Shown here: one piece after another, positions 51,558 to 63,530 of the stretch | Numbering within the stretch: the first letter of the stretch is position 1 | How the letters are laid out: the number at the start of each line of letters is the position of its first letter | NCBI GenBank assembly: GCA_023055505.1 | Contig: JALIRH010000001.1 | Span: 8,620,467-8,684,466, forward strand | Length of the DNA: 64,000 nt | Direction of reading: 5' to 3' | From: Callipepla californica brunnescens | Taxonomy: Eukaryota > Chordata > Aves > Galliformes > Odontophoridae | Notes under the pieces: model-generated | Databases searched by the model: none | Seen by the model: only the letters and a program-made list of their open reading frames with translations | Told to the model about the DNA's origin: nothing | Translations under genes and position numbers: made by a program

Positions 51558-51784
51558 TATACAGTAACGAATTAGAGGTAGATTAGATCTACTTTTTCCC
51601 TCCTCTGAAAAATATCAGCTTTTTCCACAACTGTCTAGATTAGTACAATCTACCCATGACCATCTCATTTAATATTTGCTTGTTTCACAAAGAACTCCAA
51701 ATCTTCCATTATTCTTTCCCTCAGAATTTTCCCTAAGCTTACCTGTGAGGGCTTCTTCCAAAGTAGTGTCTCTTTTGGTAAAAT

Positions 51785-52268
51785 GTTGGCTCATAATGCC
51801 AGAGGCAGATGCTGGTTGAATTGCAGTAGAGGTGGAACCTTCCCACCAAATGTCATTACATTTTGTGGTCATGTGACAGATGGCAGCAGAGGGGCAGTCT
51901 GACAAAGTGGCATCTGACATGAAGTGTGTATGAAGCAAAGGAATGTTACTGAATTCCTCCACATGGAAAAAATGGCACCCACTGGTGTTCACTGACGTAT
52001 GCTGAAAGTCTATGGAGACCAAACAGTGAAGTGGTGTGTGCGCTATTTCAGCAGTGGTGACAGTGTGGAAGACAAGACACATTCTGGACTCATCTGTCAC
52101 ACCACAAACTGAAGAGCGTCTTGGTAAGCTCATCCACACATATCAGCAAATGGTGATGACTGTTGTAACAGAGTGTTTTGTAGCTGAAAATTTGCTCTAC
52201 CAATAGAGTCATCTATTGTAGTTTCCATGGAAATACAGTGTAAATAGGAGGCATTACTTTTAAAGTTA
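51785..52268 (+). mobile_element. Mariner DNA transposon, internally deleted, second copy
   Basis: Related to the element at 20934-21458 but in the opposite orientation. On the plus strand an ATG at 51880 lies in TGACAGATGGCAGCAG context and opens the transposase N-terminus (MAAEGQSDKVASDM), then a stop. Shifted frames show TPQTEERLGKLIHTYQQ, part of the DNA-binding/linker region, joined directly to the C-terminal coding region. The catalytic core is missing. The right end carries GGAGGCATTACTTT (52247-52260), the inverse of the mariner terminal repeat. The left end lacks a clear terminal repeat and is probably truncated. It retains more of the N-terminal part than the first copy, so the two deletions are independent. 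Confidence 0.82.
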
Positions 52269-55200
52269 CCTATGTAGAACTGAGATTAGATGAATTGTTT
52301 TGCATTTGTTCGAACTATTCTTCCTCTTATTAATTATACTACTTTCATCATTTTGCTGTCAGATTCTTTTATGCCACTATATTGTGTGCTGATTCTTTCA
52401 GTGTTCTTAGCCACCAGCAGGAACTCAGTACAGTGTATGGAGTTGAGAGGCCTTAGACATTTAGTCCATCTATTTTTCTCAAGGTATTGAGATAGGTAAT
52501 TATATGCCTTTTTAGATGATTTATTCATAAACTTTAATTCAAACTCATCCTTCAACTGAATAAAGATGGATTCATTTTCTCCACAAAAAATAGTATTACA
52601 ACTAATCCAAAGCTCAGATACCAGCAGTTATTATTTTCCCCGCTGCTTAATTTGTACTATGTTTGGTTATTTTGTATCTTCATTCCTGTTACTTTTTAAG
52701 AGGAATATAACCATATGTTTCTTGACAGCAGTGAAAGGATCACTGAGCCAGTACTTCAGGTAATGTAGATAAGCATAAAGCTCCCTCCATCAGCTATCCC
52801 AGAGCCAGTAAAAAAGAAATCACTTATGAAAGTTGATTTGCAATGCATCCTGCTAGCCCTTAACTTCTAAATAAATCTCAGAATCACTGATCCAATTGGG
52901 ACGAGAAACAAAATTTATAAAGCTATGCATCTACTGTTCTCAACAGTGATGTGTGGGTTATCCTTTTATTGCAAAGGTAAAAAGCTAATCCTTCAGAAGG
53001 AAAAATAAATAAATAAATAAATAAGTCCATTAACAACTCACTTCACACTTCATTTAACAGCAAGCGTCAACAGGCACTGGTTGTAATGGAAGTCACACTA
53101 ACCTTTCTTGCTGTCAGCCATCCTTTTCATGACATGGCAAGAGAAGGAAAAAGAAGTGAAGGGAAGGAAAGGAATTGACAGAATGCATGAATACATGTGA
53201 AAAAGAACGCGGTCCTGATAACCCAGGGATCTGTGCAACTGCACTATTCCAGAGCCTTAAATGACAACTGCTATTACATATTGCTCACTGTAAAACCTGG
53301 AGAATGTCTAAAAAGCTTCAGCCACAGCTGCTCCTTCCAAATTTATTTTATAACTGAAAAGGCTGCCCGAGGGTGCCCTCAAGTAAACTCCTTATGTGTG
53401 GGCTCAAAACAAACCTGACGCTGTTGTATTTATGGATCAGTTTAGGAGTAAGTCTAAAGGAGCCTGTATGTTCTATTGCTTAGAGCCAAAGAGCTGGGAA
53501 TAGGCTCTCAAATGGATACTAGGTGTTACTCCCAGTAGTGCCATTGACTGACCTCTTTACGCCTCAAGCTGCTCAGCTGTAAAATTGAAGCCTTTTTAAA
53601 AATAAAATCAAGAACTTAGAAAAAACAATAGCATAGTTTCAGGCAGATCATGAAGTTAAGGGATGGTGTTCCTATTATGGTCTCTGCCAGCATATTCAGC
53701 TGATTCTGGATTAAGTTATTTAAGGGAAAGCCATACCGTGCAGCTCACCAGAGAACACACAAACACCTTAGCAAGACAGATTCAGAACCAGAAACAGGAT
53801 AGCTGCAGCAGGATAATGTTCCACCTCAGCAAGCTCACTAATTAGATCTAATTTGGGCTAATTAATCCACGCATGCAGGCCAGGTTAATCAAATATTTTG
53901 ATTCATGCACACAAGCTCATCTCTTTGAATGGCATTGCTCTGTGTCGAAAAGCAATACCAACCAAACTGGAAACTCAGGATTCTCTATCACAGTACAAGT
54001 TTATGCTGCATAATGTTCCTTGAAGTCATAGGTCCTTTCATTTGTGCCCAGATTCCTTTCTGTTTTGTGTTCTGTTGGCCTGCTGAAAATTCTAAAGTGT
54101 GCTTTCAAATAAGCTTTGTACACATCTCTCACAAAACAGCAGCAGAGTTCTCAGACAAACTCATCCTTAAACGCTACTAAATACCAAATGTTGATTTTTC
54201 ATCAGAGGTGAAATTTCCATAACTTTGAGTAAAAGCAGCTGTTTCAATTGTGAAATAAAAAAAATGGTAGCTAAAATTGTAATTCTGGAGAACACAGATG
54301 TGATGTAGGCTTGTGAGTCATTGTCAATAATTGAAAGTTATGATGTAGATAAAAATGTGATTTTTATTAATAAGAATTTCTGCTAAGTCTTCATCAAGAT
54401 AGAAGAAAATAAAGAGCAGTCTGAGGGACATCATTTTCAATGCCACATACTCCTTACTGGAATCCTTGAGATCAGTGTTGCCACTGCAATCCTCCCTGGT
54501 TACCTTAAGAGCTGCTCACATGAAATGCACATTTCTTTGAACAATATGGCTTAAAAGAGTAGGGGGGGCTAAACACAGCCTTTTGCTCCCTTGCAGTGTT
54601 CTTGTGCAAGTCCTACAAGCAGCCAAGATGCTAATGCCAAAGCTTCCCCTGCAAATCAGCAATTGGGCTGCTCCCTGCAGAACCATATGAGGCACTTGTA
54701 ACAGTGGATGACAGAAAGGGAATGGTGTTAAGACACTAACTGTAACAGAGTTCATCTTAATCTTTGTTACAGGAATTAGATTAGTTACAAGACCTTTCAT
54801 AGTGCTTTAAAATCACCTACTTTTGCTCAGATCCAAAAATTCACTCTTCTCACCTCCCCATGCCCCTTGTTTCTCTCTCTTTCCAGCTTCCTGAAAGAAA
54901 GAAAGGAAAATGCAAATCTGTAATTGCAAACATTTCAGTTGATGAACGTTCAGAGATATTTTCTATTAAAAGCATCTAGTAATTTTTAGTTGACAGCAAA
55001 GTATGTAAAAGTATGTAAAAAATTTGTTTTGCACTCTACAGCAGTGAACTTTTAAGAGAATATTCTAATTCTTGTCCAAAAGGTAAAATGAAATGCGCAG
55101 GAACCAGACAAAAATTATGAACTGTTTTAGAGTACTGTCGATATTGGTGACATACTAATTCATGTAAAATCTACTTTTGTAAGAACAAATTCACTAATGC

Positions 55201-55948
55201 CCACAAGGAGTATTGTCTAATATAATGTTGACCCAGACTAATTCAGGAAAAAAAAAAAGTACTTGCATCATTCCAACCTTAAAATAACCAATTAGCGTCA
55301 GGTCTCATGTTAACGTAAAACGTTAAACGTTTCTTACAGGATCTAACCTTCTACATCAGTATATGCAGAAATACTAGTTTATTTAACAGCTAACCTGAAA
55401 CTTAGCACCATGCTTCACATCCTTTGATTCGCCTTCACAAAACCCATTGCAGTTGTGTGCTTTCCCTCAAGATCACTTCTAAAAGGTTGAAGTCACTATC
55501 CACAAGACTATCAACAATGCTGAAATCACTGGTATGCTGCTTCAGTACAAGATTAAGAAATAATCTCCACTGAACATTTCCCAGTAAGTTCCAAAGGGTA
55601 GATGATATTCTGACTGATTGAGCTCAAAGCAATTGTAAGAATTTCCCAGGACTCAAAATACCGTCTCTCACACATAGCAACAAAGTGCGTCTCCACAGAG
55701 GAATCCTCACCTAGTGCTACACTACAAAGAGGAGAAATATCACAGCACCAAGACTGACAGTGTTAATTGTTCACATTGACACTCACTGTCACAGAGAGCT
55801 CAGCAGTTGAATTTGTACAGAAAAAAAAAAAACCCTAAAAACTAAAAAAAAAACAACTACGTGGTTGCCTTCACAGGACAAAAGCAAAGAAAATATTCCA
55901 AGCCAGTACCAATGTACAACACCATCTGGAAAGTGTGCTGAGTTCAGC
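52269..55948. other. Unique sequence, no gene recognised
   Basis: Contains an AAAT repeat at 53002-53024 and a 37-nt exon-like segment at 54854-54890 (see findings). No transposon or known exon was identified. Confidence 0.45.
53002..53024. repeat. (AAAT)n microsatellite
   Basis: About five AAAT units. Confidence 0.9.
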
Positions 55949-55977
55949 GCACACACACACACACATATATATATATA
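55949..55977. repeat. (AC)n(AT)n compound microsatellite
   Basis: Eight AC units followed by about seven AT units, directly abutting the 5' end of a tiny CR1 fragment. Confidence 0.95.
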
Positions 55978-56037
55978 GGGGTTGGACTCGATTTCTTGAG
56001 GTCCCTTCCAACCCCTATTATTCTATGATTTCTATGA
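55978..56037 (+). mobile_element. CR1 LINE extreme 3' end (plus)
   Basis: GGGTTGGACTCGATTTCTTG, GGTCCCTTCCAACCCC and ATTCTATGATTTCTATGA: the last 60 bp of a CR1, strongly 5'-truncated, retaining a CpG and thus probably not very old. Confidence 0.93.
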
Positions 56038-57864
56038 AATTCTAACTAACTTGTGCTGTAATAGTAGTGTAGCATTTCTGTGCTGTAGTTGTGCTAACAT
56101 CAAAATGTTTGTCCATAGAAATACTTGCCAAACACAAATATACACTTATCCATGTGTCTGCATCAAAAGTATTATGCTTTAATGTGATTAGAGATTACTT
56201 AAAATGTATTAGAAGTTTCTGGAATCTCCTTACTAAGCACAGTTTAGCAATTTTGATAATGTGTTGGAAGAGAATACAGCAAGTAGGGGAATTTTCCAAT
56301 TAAACAAAATTTCATTAGAGTGTGATGATTTGTTGAACCCAGACACTTCAGCCAACACATCTCCAGTCTAACAAATCTCAAATGATTCCTATCTGAATTT
56401 CTGCAGGAGTACCAGCCTGGAGATTGAGGGCCTGCTACTGCTGGAGTTTCTAGGCAAAGAAAAAACAATAAAGTAGAAATCTTACTTTTTTATCAGGAAT
56501 GTAGCAATGTATATATCCTTTAAATATCCCCCAAATGACAGAAAACAGAAACAGTCTACTTTTTCTTGGAATAGCCTTTTGGGGACGTAATCATGGTTTT
56601 ATATGGTATATACACAGCAGACATTCTCTTGGCCATGTGTAGATATTGTTCATTTACTGAAATCTTATCAGATGAGAATCACCATCCATTAGTGCAATTA
56701 GTCCCATCAGTTTTGTTTAAACAACAGCATATCTCTTCTGCACAGGGCTTGTTAGCTCTGGACTATAGAACTGATTGCAGCTGATGACAAAACTTTTTAA
56801 CTGTTTGCCTGAGCATGTAGCATTTCTTAAAATACATTTTCCTGAGTTTTTATCTACTGTCTGTAAGGTATCTACAGTCTTTCTGATTATATTCCAGGCT
56901 CAGAGATGTCTTAGAATTTTAATAGCCTGTCAGCTGTGCTGTTGTGATCAGACACTAGAAACAGTATCATGTGGTTAAGAAGGCCATTCACAACTAGCCA
57001 GCAGATTTCAGCCTGTAAATATCAGGTATCAAATATCCAAGAGAGCTCATATACAACTGATATACCATAAAACATTAGAATTAAAATCCAGTAATAAGTA
57101 ATTAAAGAAAACTAGTTCGTTCAGGCATCTGAAACATATAGAAAATATGTTATTCACTGTAAATTTTTCTTTTACCTACCTCCTATACGTCATTTCACAT
57201 ACTGATCAAGAAGCCATAGGTAAAAGAATTTAAAATGAATGTAGCATGTAAGTTACTGCTTGATCCAAAAATGATTGATGTTAAAGGAAGAATTGTACTG
57301 ATTTAAGTAGGTTTTTCATCACTGCTTTGGTGATGAAGCTGTTGTGAAGATCTATAGGGAATGGAAATGTTGTTATGCACTTTCCAGAATCCAAGGTCTG
57401 AAAAGTTAAATTAAAAGCCATTCAGACGGAAGGAGCAATGTTCTTCAAAGACTATAAAATGAAATTCAAAATATGAATAGATACAAAAGCAAGTTATCCT
57501 ATCCTTTTGAAATAAGAGGAGTGTTCCTATTTATTCAGAGAATTACAAATGCAAGAGCATCTGATCCACAAAGACATGTTGTTGTTCTATTCTTTATTAA
57601 ATTAGGAGTTTAACAAGCTTATCATGACATGTTCTCCTGTTATCTCTTCCTGTCCTTTTTCTCTTATATGTTGCTCTGAATAAAATATGAAAGGAATGAA
57701 ATATGCATAAATTGGCTAAACATGACTAAGAAGTCATTAGTCAAATCTTCTATCAAGTGTCCAGAGAAGATAACAAGTGAGGAAGAAGTCAACCTGTTTA
57801 GTCTAATCCAGGATTAGTAACATGAAATGGACTTAATATGATTATCTGATTTGATAAAAGATTA
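56038..57864. other. Unique AT-rich sequence, nothing recognised
   Basis: No identified repeat or exon. Frames near 56091-56303 and 56593-56978 are short and motif-free. Confidence 0.45.
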
Positions 57865-58330
57865 GACCTGCAGCTAACGGGACAGTGGTAGTCATTACTA
57901 ACTTGACTTCAGCAAGGCTTTAAATATGTTCTCCCAGAATATCCCTTCATGTATATTGGGATGCCATGGTCTGGATAGATGGGTGATGCACTGAACACCA
58001 GTTTATTGGGTCAGCTTGCAGATCATTTTGTTCAGAGTAGTGGCTGATGGTTCATAACTACAGGTTACAAATGGAATTCCTTGGGAGTCTACACTGGGAT
58101 TGCCCTGGTACAGAATCCTTATCACTGATCAGAAGGAGACAGAATTCACCCCCATCAGTCATGTGGATGACATTGAAGTCAGAGGTGTGAGCAATACACT
58201 CCAGGAGTCACTGAGTCACCATTTAGAGGGACCTGTCAAGATTAGAGAAGTGAGACAGCAGGAACCTTAGGAAACTCACAGGGGATATATCCAGACTCCT
58301 TCTTGTAAGATGGGAAAATACACTGCAAGT
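57865..58330 (+). mobile_element. CR1 LINE RT-region fragment (plus), diverged
   Basis: The frame around 57900-57940 reads LTSARL/DFSKALNM-like, matching RT motif A (DFSKAFD). Downstream blocks CCTTGGGAGTCTACACTGGG (motif B region) and GAATTCACCCCC...CATGTGGATGACATTG (a decayed motif C: HVDDI in place of FADDT) follow in the right order. Many stops and frameshifts. The right boundary is uncertain; similarity may extend weakly to about 58560. No tail. Confidence 0.75.
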
Positions 58331-60930
58331 GGACAAGTTAAAACCAATTGGTTGAGGAGTAGTCTTCAAAAAAAAAAAAAGACTTTGGTGTCTCAGCAGT
58401 CAGTGATCAGGACCCTGGGTGTAATTCCCAGACCTCTGGGGTTTTGTCTGCCTGAACCAGCTGCATTTGAGGCCAGTTGGCTGAGCAGAGACATTGTAGA
58501 GAAGAAAATGGTAGGAAGACTCAACTGTAGGACAGATGGTGGCTAGTGAGACCTTGCCCTGCCAGTCCAGCCATTACAATTGCCTTCCAGCTCCTTGACT
58601 CTTAGCAAGTATCTGGCCCTCACTGCATCTTGCTTTGTGATGAAGTGTATAGCAGATAACCACAAAACTGAATAAGAAAGTTCTAATCAGACATAAAGAG
58701 AAGCTTTTCCCCCATTAAGACAGTTGTACATTGGAAGAGAGGCCATTTAGTCTCACAGAGTTTTGCAAGATCAAAACATGCAATATCGCCTGCATGACTG
58801 CTTTGAGTAGAATATTGGACTGAAACCTCCTGAAGTCTATAGCAACCTGTATGATAATATTTTCTGAGAAAAAGCTCCCTACAAACAAAAAACCTGGAAC
58901 ACTCTTTAGAAGAAAACTGCTGAGTCAAAATTTCCTGTGTGACCTGTCTTACTGCAAATCATGGAAGCTCAGTACATCTGGTCTGGAGAGCAATATGCAC
59001 ATATCTTTTGCACACTATAGTAAACCCCACTCTTTTAGGACATTTTGAACCTCCGAGGCATGCATGGAATAATTCACTTTGCACATCTGCAGATAGTTAT
59101 TAAGCACGTGGAGTTGGTTTGCAATATTTTGAGGTATTCCAGATGTGTGGCTTTTGACTACCAGCATACAACTTCCTAGGACCAGAGACAACAGAGAACC
59201 CTATAAAAGTATATGAACTCTTTGAAACCCTCATAGAGAATCTTCATCCTTACAATAAAAATAAAAATAAAATCAGCTCATGACCAGGAAAAAATATTTC
59301 CTAACATTTTCATATGAATTTTAGCTACTGCCTCTGACTCTCTTTTCCATCATCCAAGACTGTCAAGTCTCTAATGTCTTCTCACATTCACAAAAATCAA
59401 TTGCTTAAAGGAATTTATGGTTTCCCTCCTGTAAGTGAGTAGAGGTTTATCAGAAGCCTCTGCAATACAACAGCCTTAGAACCAAAAAGTATCTCAACTG
59501 TGTCAATTTCTACTTACATACAGTTGCCTACATAGTAAATTAAAGCTATAACACATATATGTGCCTGACATCCCCCCATCACTATGTTCTGTTAGCACTG
59601 TACACAGCCACTTAAGTGAAGAGAAATGGTTCTCAACCTTTGGGTGATCTAAAGCCAAGAAAAAAATGGTTAGACCCTATAAGGCCTTGGAAACATTTGT
59701 GTGAAGTTGTTCTGTATTTCTGTGCACATCATTCAGCAGTCTTGAGATTAGTACTCTTTGTCAACTAGTGACAGTGTCATTGTTTCCTGTTGCTGCCTAC
59801 AATTCTGTTTCTGCACCTTTTCTTTCCACTAGTTACTGCGTAGTGATGGCAAACAATTTCAGAAACGCAAGGGCAGCTATCAGTACTTTTAAGGAGGATA
59901 GAACCACATCAACCTAGTAAAAAAAGCAAAAAAGCCGAGATTACTTCTACAGCTGTGTTGCTATGTACTGAGTCATGAACAGTATTTTCATACATAACTT
60001 TTGTCCTGCTTAAGCCACGCTGGTATTGTAGAGGAAGGAAATAGGAGCATGAAGTCACTGCAGAAAAATAAATAGTTCCTATTCCTGAAAAGGCAAATAA
60101 TCAAACTTGGCCATGCCAGAAGGTATTGCCAAGGCCTGTCATAGAACATATCCTTCTACAAGATAACTGTACGAGAAATGAAAAACAACCACTTACCCTC
60201 ACTAATTTTAGAGTGTTCTTCCTTTCACCATAGCCAGACAAGGAAAGACAGGAACTAAGGTTGCTGTAATAATCTATTTCTTCTGAATTTTTCAGCTCTA
60301 CACGTGTAGCTAAGCACAGCAAGATCTGGGGTTTTCAAATACAACTGTTGTCAAATGTGAAAGGGCTTATTCCTCTATACAATACAGGTCACATTTTTAA
60401 GGAAGAATAACGTGGCTCCATGCAATTAAAACATATCATAACTCACAAGACAAGGAATTAATTGCTGTGAAATCTATGTGTAGCTATAATTTGCTCCAGG
60501 CTCCACGCACTTTTGCATGTATAGAGCTTATTTTCATATTGTTTTTGCTTTTAATGCAAGTGTTGTGATAAATAACCTGCGTAGTGAGTTCAGATATTCA
60601 CCGTACGCTCCAAATCTGACATGCATTCTACCATACAGTCTGCTTTAAAGAAGCCAGTGCAAAACTTGTTCCCCAACATATCTCAAACCATTCTAGGAAT
60701 TTGAGAAAATGATTTAAATCCATGTAAATGCATCACATGTACTCTGCATATAATTGTCTCCAAGATGATAGTGAGGCACAAAATGCTGGAACTGTTCATT
60801 CCCATTCTAAGCTCCTTTTTTCTTTTCTCCCTTTTTAAAATTATTTATTTATTTACTTATTTCACTGTGCTATTTACAGGGTAGGCTTACATTTAACAGT
60901 GGATTTCTAACAACTGCTCGAACCAAATAA
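58331..60930. other. Mostly unique sequence
   Basis: The part 58380-58560 is possibly a continuation of the CR1 fragment. The rest shows no recognised repeat. An exon-like segment lies on the minus strand at 60197-60309 (see findings), and a TTTA repeat is at 60838-60863. Confidence 0.4.
60838..60863. repeat. (TTTA)n microsatellite
   Basis: About five imperfect TTTA units just left of the GC-richer island. Confidence 0.8.
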
Positions 60931-61039
60931 CGTAGGCAAAGTTGTGGCTGGAGACAGTGCATAGAAACAGCAGTGCCATAGAAAAGGGGGAAAATGCCCG
61001 CTTGCACTGAAGGATTCTTTTGTTTAGCCCTTCAGAGAA

Positions 61040-61230
61040 AGGATGACCTTAGACAACCTCCAGCTGCGGGCTGCGGAACTGGGTTAAGAGCCTCAGCAGA
61101 GGACCTCCAGCGCCCCCTAGAGGTCGCCGCCGCGGCTGCAAATAACGACAACCGACCCCTTCCTCCAGCTCCTGAAACCCGGCTCTGCTCATCTTCATCC
61201 GCCTTGATGTCTAGATGAAAGACGTTTTAT
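61040..61230. promoter_or_regulatory. Small GC/CpG-richer island
   Basis: About 190 bp that stand out from the AT-rich background, with several CpGs clustered at 61111-61165 (GTCGCCGCCGCGGCTGC). It contains the CTCF-like motif described separately. The plus-strand open frame 60994-61218 (74 codons, Ala/Pro/Leu-rich) lies over it and is most likely a by-product of the base composition. It could be a small promoter, an insulator or an enhancer; which one cannot be told from sequence. Confidence 0.4.
61107..61123 (-). promoter_or_regulatory. Near-consensus CTCF binding motif
   Basis: The minus strand reads CCTCTAGGGGGCGCTGG, which matches the vertebrate CTCF core (CC-nn-nAG-GGGGCGC) at essentially all strongly conserved positions. 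CTCF recognises this motif with its central zinc fingers and acts at insulators and chromatin-loop anchors; loops favour convergent motif orientation, and this site points leftwards. It lies in the most CpG-rich piece of the window and not in a recognised repeat. Confidence 0.65.
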
Positions 61231-61737
61231 TTGCCATTTATCACAGTGGGGGTTTCGGTGTGCAACAGTAAGCCATCCCTTTAATGATGCGTTCAGCTGG
61301 CAGCATTGTTCGGCTTAAATAACTACTTGCCAAAAAAGGAAAAGAATTTGTTCTCTCTCCGGATTTGTTATTTCATTAGGGTTCCTCAGGAGAACTCCAA
61401 TAAAGGATTTGGGGCTATTAATCACCCTTCACAACCTTCTCAAGTAATTAGTCTTAAAAAATGTTTGCCACCTCCCTCGTAGTACATAACGCCACAGCGC
61501 TGGGTGAACCAGCCAAGGTTCAGCCCCACTAACCTTGAGAGGTTGGGCCTGTCTCAGCCCATCAGCCTGGGCCCCAGATGAACTGGAATCGGCACTTTTT
61601 TCACTTTTTGGCAGGTTTATAGTACAGTCCCGCTGGATGCCTGCCACGAAGGAAAACGCAAAGCATATAAATTCTTCATAAGACAACAGTAGAAGGTGGC
61701 ACTGAGAAATAATGTGCTCACATTGTCAGAACACGGT

Positions 61738-61762
61738 GGGGGACTGGGAGGGGGGAGGGGGG
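61738..61762 (+). other. Putative G-quadruplex motif
   Basis: Four G runs (GGGGG, GGG, GGGGGG, GGGGGG) separated by loops of 3, 1 and 1 nt, satisfying the standard G3+N1-7 rule. It lies about 630 bp right of the CTCF-like site. Confidence 0.7.
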
Positions 61763-63530
61763 CATTCATTCTAAGACAGATGTAGCAACACTCGCTCCTG
61801 TTTAACTCCCTAAATGGGTAATCCTACTTTATGGGGCTCCAGTGACGAAAATCTTGCTGGCATTGCTCAGAAGACTATTTTTTTTTTTTTTTTGGCAGTG
61901 ATTATGAGTACTCAAGAGAACACTGCAAGCATCTCACAGTTTGAAATGCAGACCTCCTCAAATAAGAGTGAAGTGCAATTTTCTTTGAGGATGCATTCAT
62001 TTTAATGACATATTTCATGGTGGACATAGCTAAAATATTTGCAATTTATTCCATACACAAAATGAACAAGGAAGCAGCTTCATATTAGAAAATTAAAAGT
62101 TGCTATAAAAATACATTTGGCACCACCAGGTAACACAGTTCACATGCCTTGTTACTTTTCTTGGCATTCCCAGTCACACTGGCCTTGTTTCTGGTAAATT
62201 AAGAAAGCAATTACAGTTTCATAGACCGCTCTGGGGAGATGCCAGGGTTTTGTATTTGGCATTACAGAGAGATACTTGCAAGGCACCTGAGCCAGAGCTG
62301 TTCAGAGGATAAGGATTCCATTTTGCTTCACTCTTTGAGGTTTAGATTTCTAACAGCAACTTTGTTCTGACCTTGGTCTGGTAATGAAGGCCTTAAAATT
62401 ATTTTGCAAAGATGTTTGAGCCAAAATGTCAATTTTCAGAATGTATCCTTCTGCTTTTTGTTTTAGTTCATTATTTTCTTCTGATACTGGACAGACACTC
62501 TAACACTATATAATTTGAAGATTGGGTGTGCAACAGAACTAAAGTTACCAGCTCAAATCTATGCTCTTCCCATGCCTAAGTGCGGCTTTTCATCTGAGAT
62601 CACATTAAATGGGTCAGAAAAGCCGTTAGCAGGACACTAATATTCTAAGCCAACACCTTTTAATATACAAAGCCTCAGCCAAATGAATTCAAACTGACTC
62701 ATTTCTTTTACCAGGATGAAGTACGCTTTTGGAAAAAAAAAGGCATTTTAGAACTTAAATAAGCTGGCATGAATCTAATTTAATCTGATCTAAATTAATT
62801 TGGGGGATGAGGGGTCGAGGAGTAAGGAGAGTGTTTATCTGTATAATCTCATCCACTGCTACTGAAATGTAGATGCAAAAATATTTGCAGATGGGAGCAT
62901 ATCCCTACAATTAGAAAAAATTGCCTCCGCTTCCAGAAATGGCCGCATTTCTAAGCGGTTGCAGGTTCCTCACACATAATAGGCAGCACTTGCATTTGCA
63001 AGTTATCCTGCTAAATAGTGGAGAAAAAGTTCCCTGAAGTCAGTAAATGACAATATATTATATCTCAGTATTTATGGTCATACAGTCTATATATACCATT
63101 AAAATATAGCTGGATGTGTCTGACACTTTACCAGGAGCTGCATGCTTTCATTTCCAGTCCTGAAGCAAGAGTTTCTGAAAGGTAGACTTCTCACACATTA
63201 GCTCTGTCATATAAATACAAGATGCAGAAGTACAGTTTTTATTAGAGGACATTTATAAATAATTTATAAAAAGTGAACGGATTAGCATGCTGCCACGTGC
63301 CTAAAATAATGTCTCTTACAAAAATGAGTCCTAAAGTCAATTCTACCACACATACCTACAGATAGACAGGATATATGACTTTTCTTTGTTATAAACTTAA
63401 TGATTTTTGCATGTATACTTGTGTTTGCGGCTATTTATACGTACAGTACATACCACAGCATGTCACTGCATGTATCTGAAAATAATTGGTAAAATATGTC
63501 TAAAGATTTCCTTGTTTCCATCTGCTTTCT
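61763..63530. other. Unique sequence, possibly conserved non-coding
   Basis: No repeats recognised, in contrast with much of the window. It includes a 16-nt T run (61878-61893) and a CACGTG E-box at about 63294. The absence of transposons over nearly 2 kb next to the CTCF-like site and exon-like frames is compatible with regulatory sequence, but this is only inference. Confidence 0.35.

Noticed and set aside
58400..58470. tRNA-like stretch (GGGTGTAATTCCCAGACC)
   Set aside because: It resembles a T-arm/B-box only loosely; no acceptor stem, D-arm or anticodon arm could be folded around it.
60994..61218. 74-codon Ala/Pro-rich frame over the GC-rich patch
   Set aside because: GC-rich composition removes stop codons; no recognised motif and no splice or polyadenylation support.
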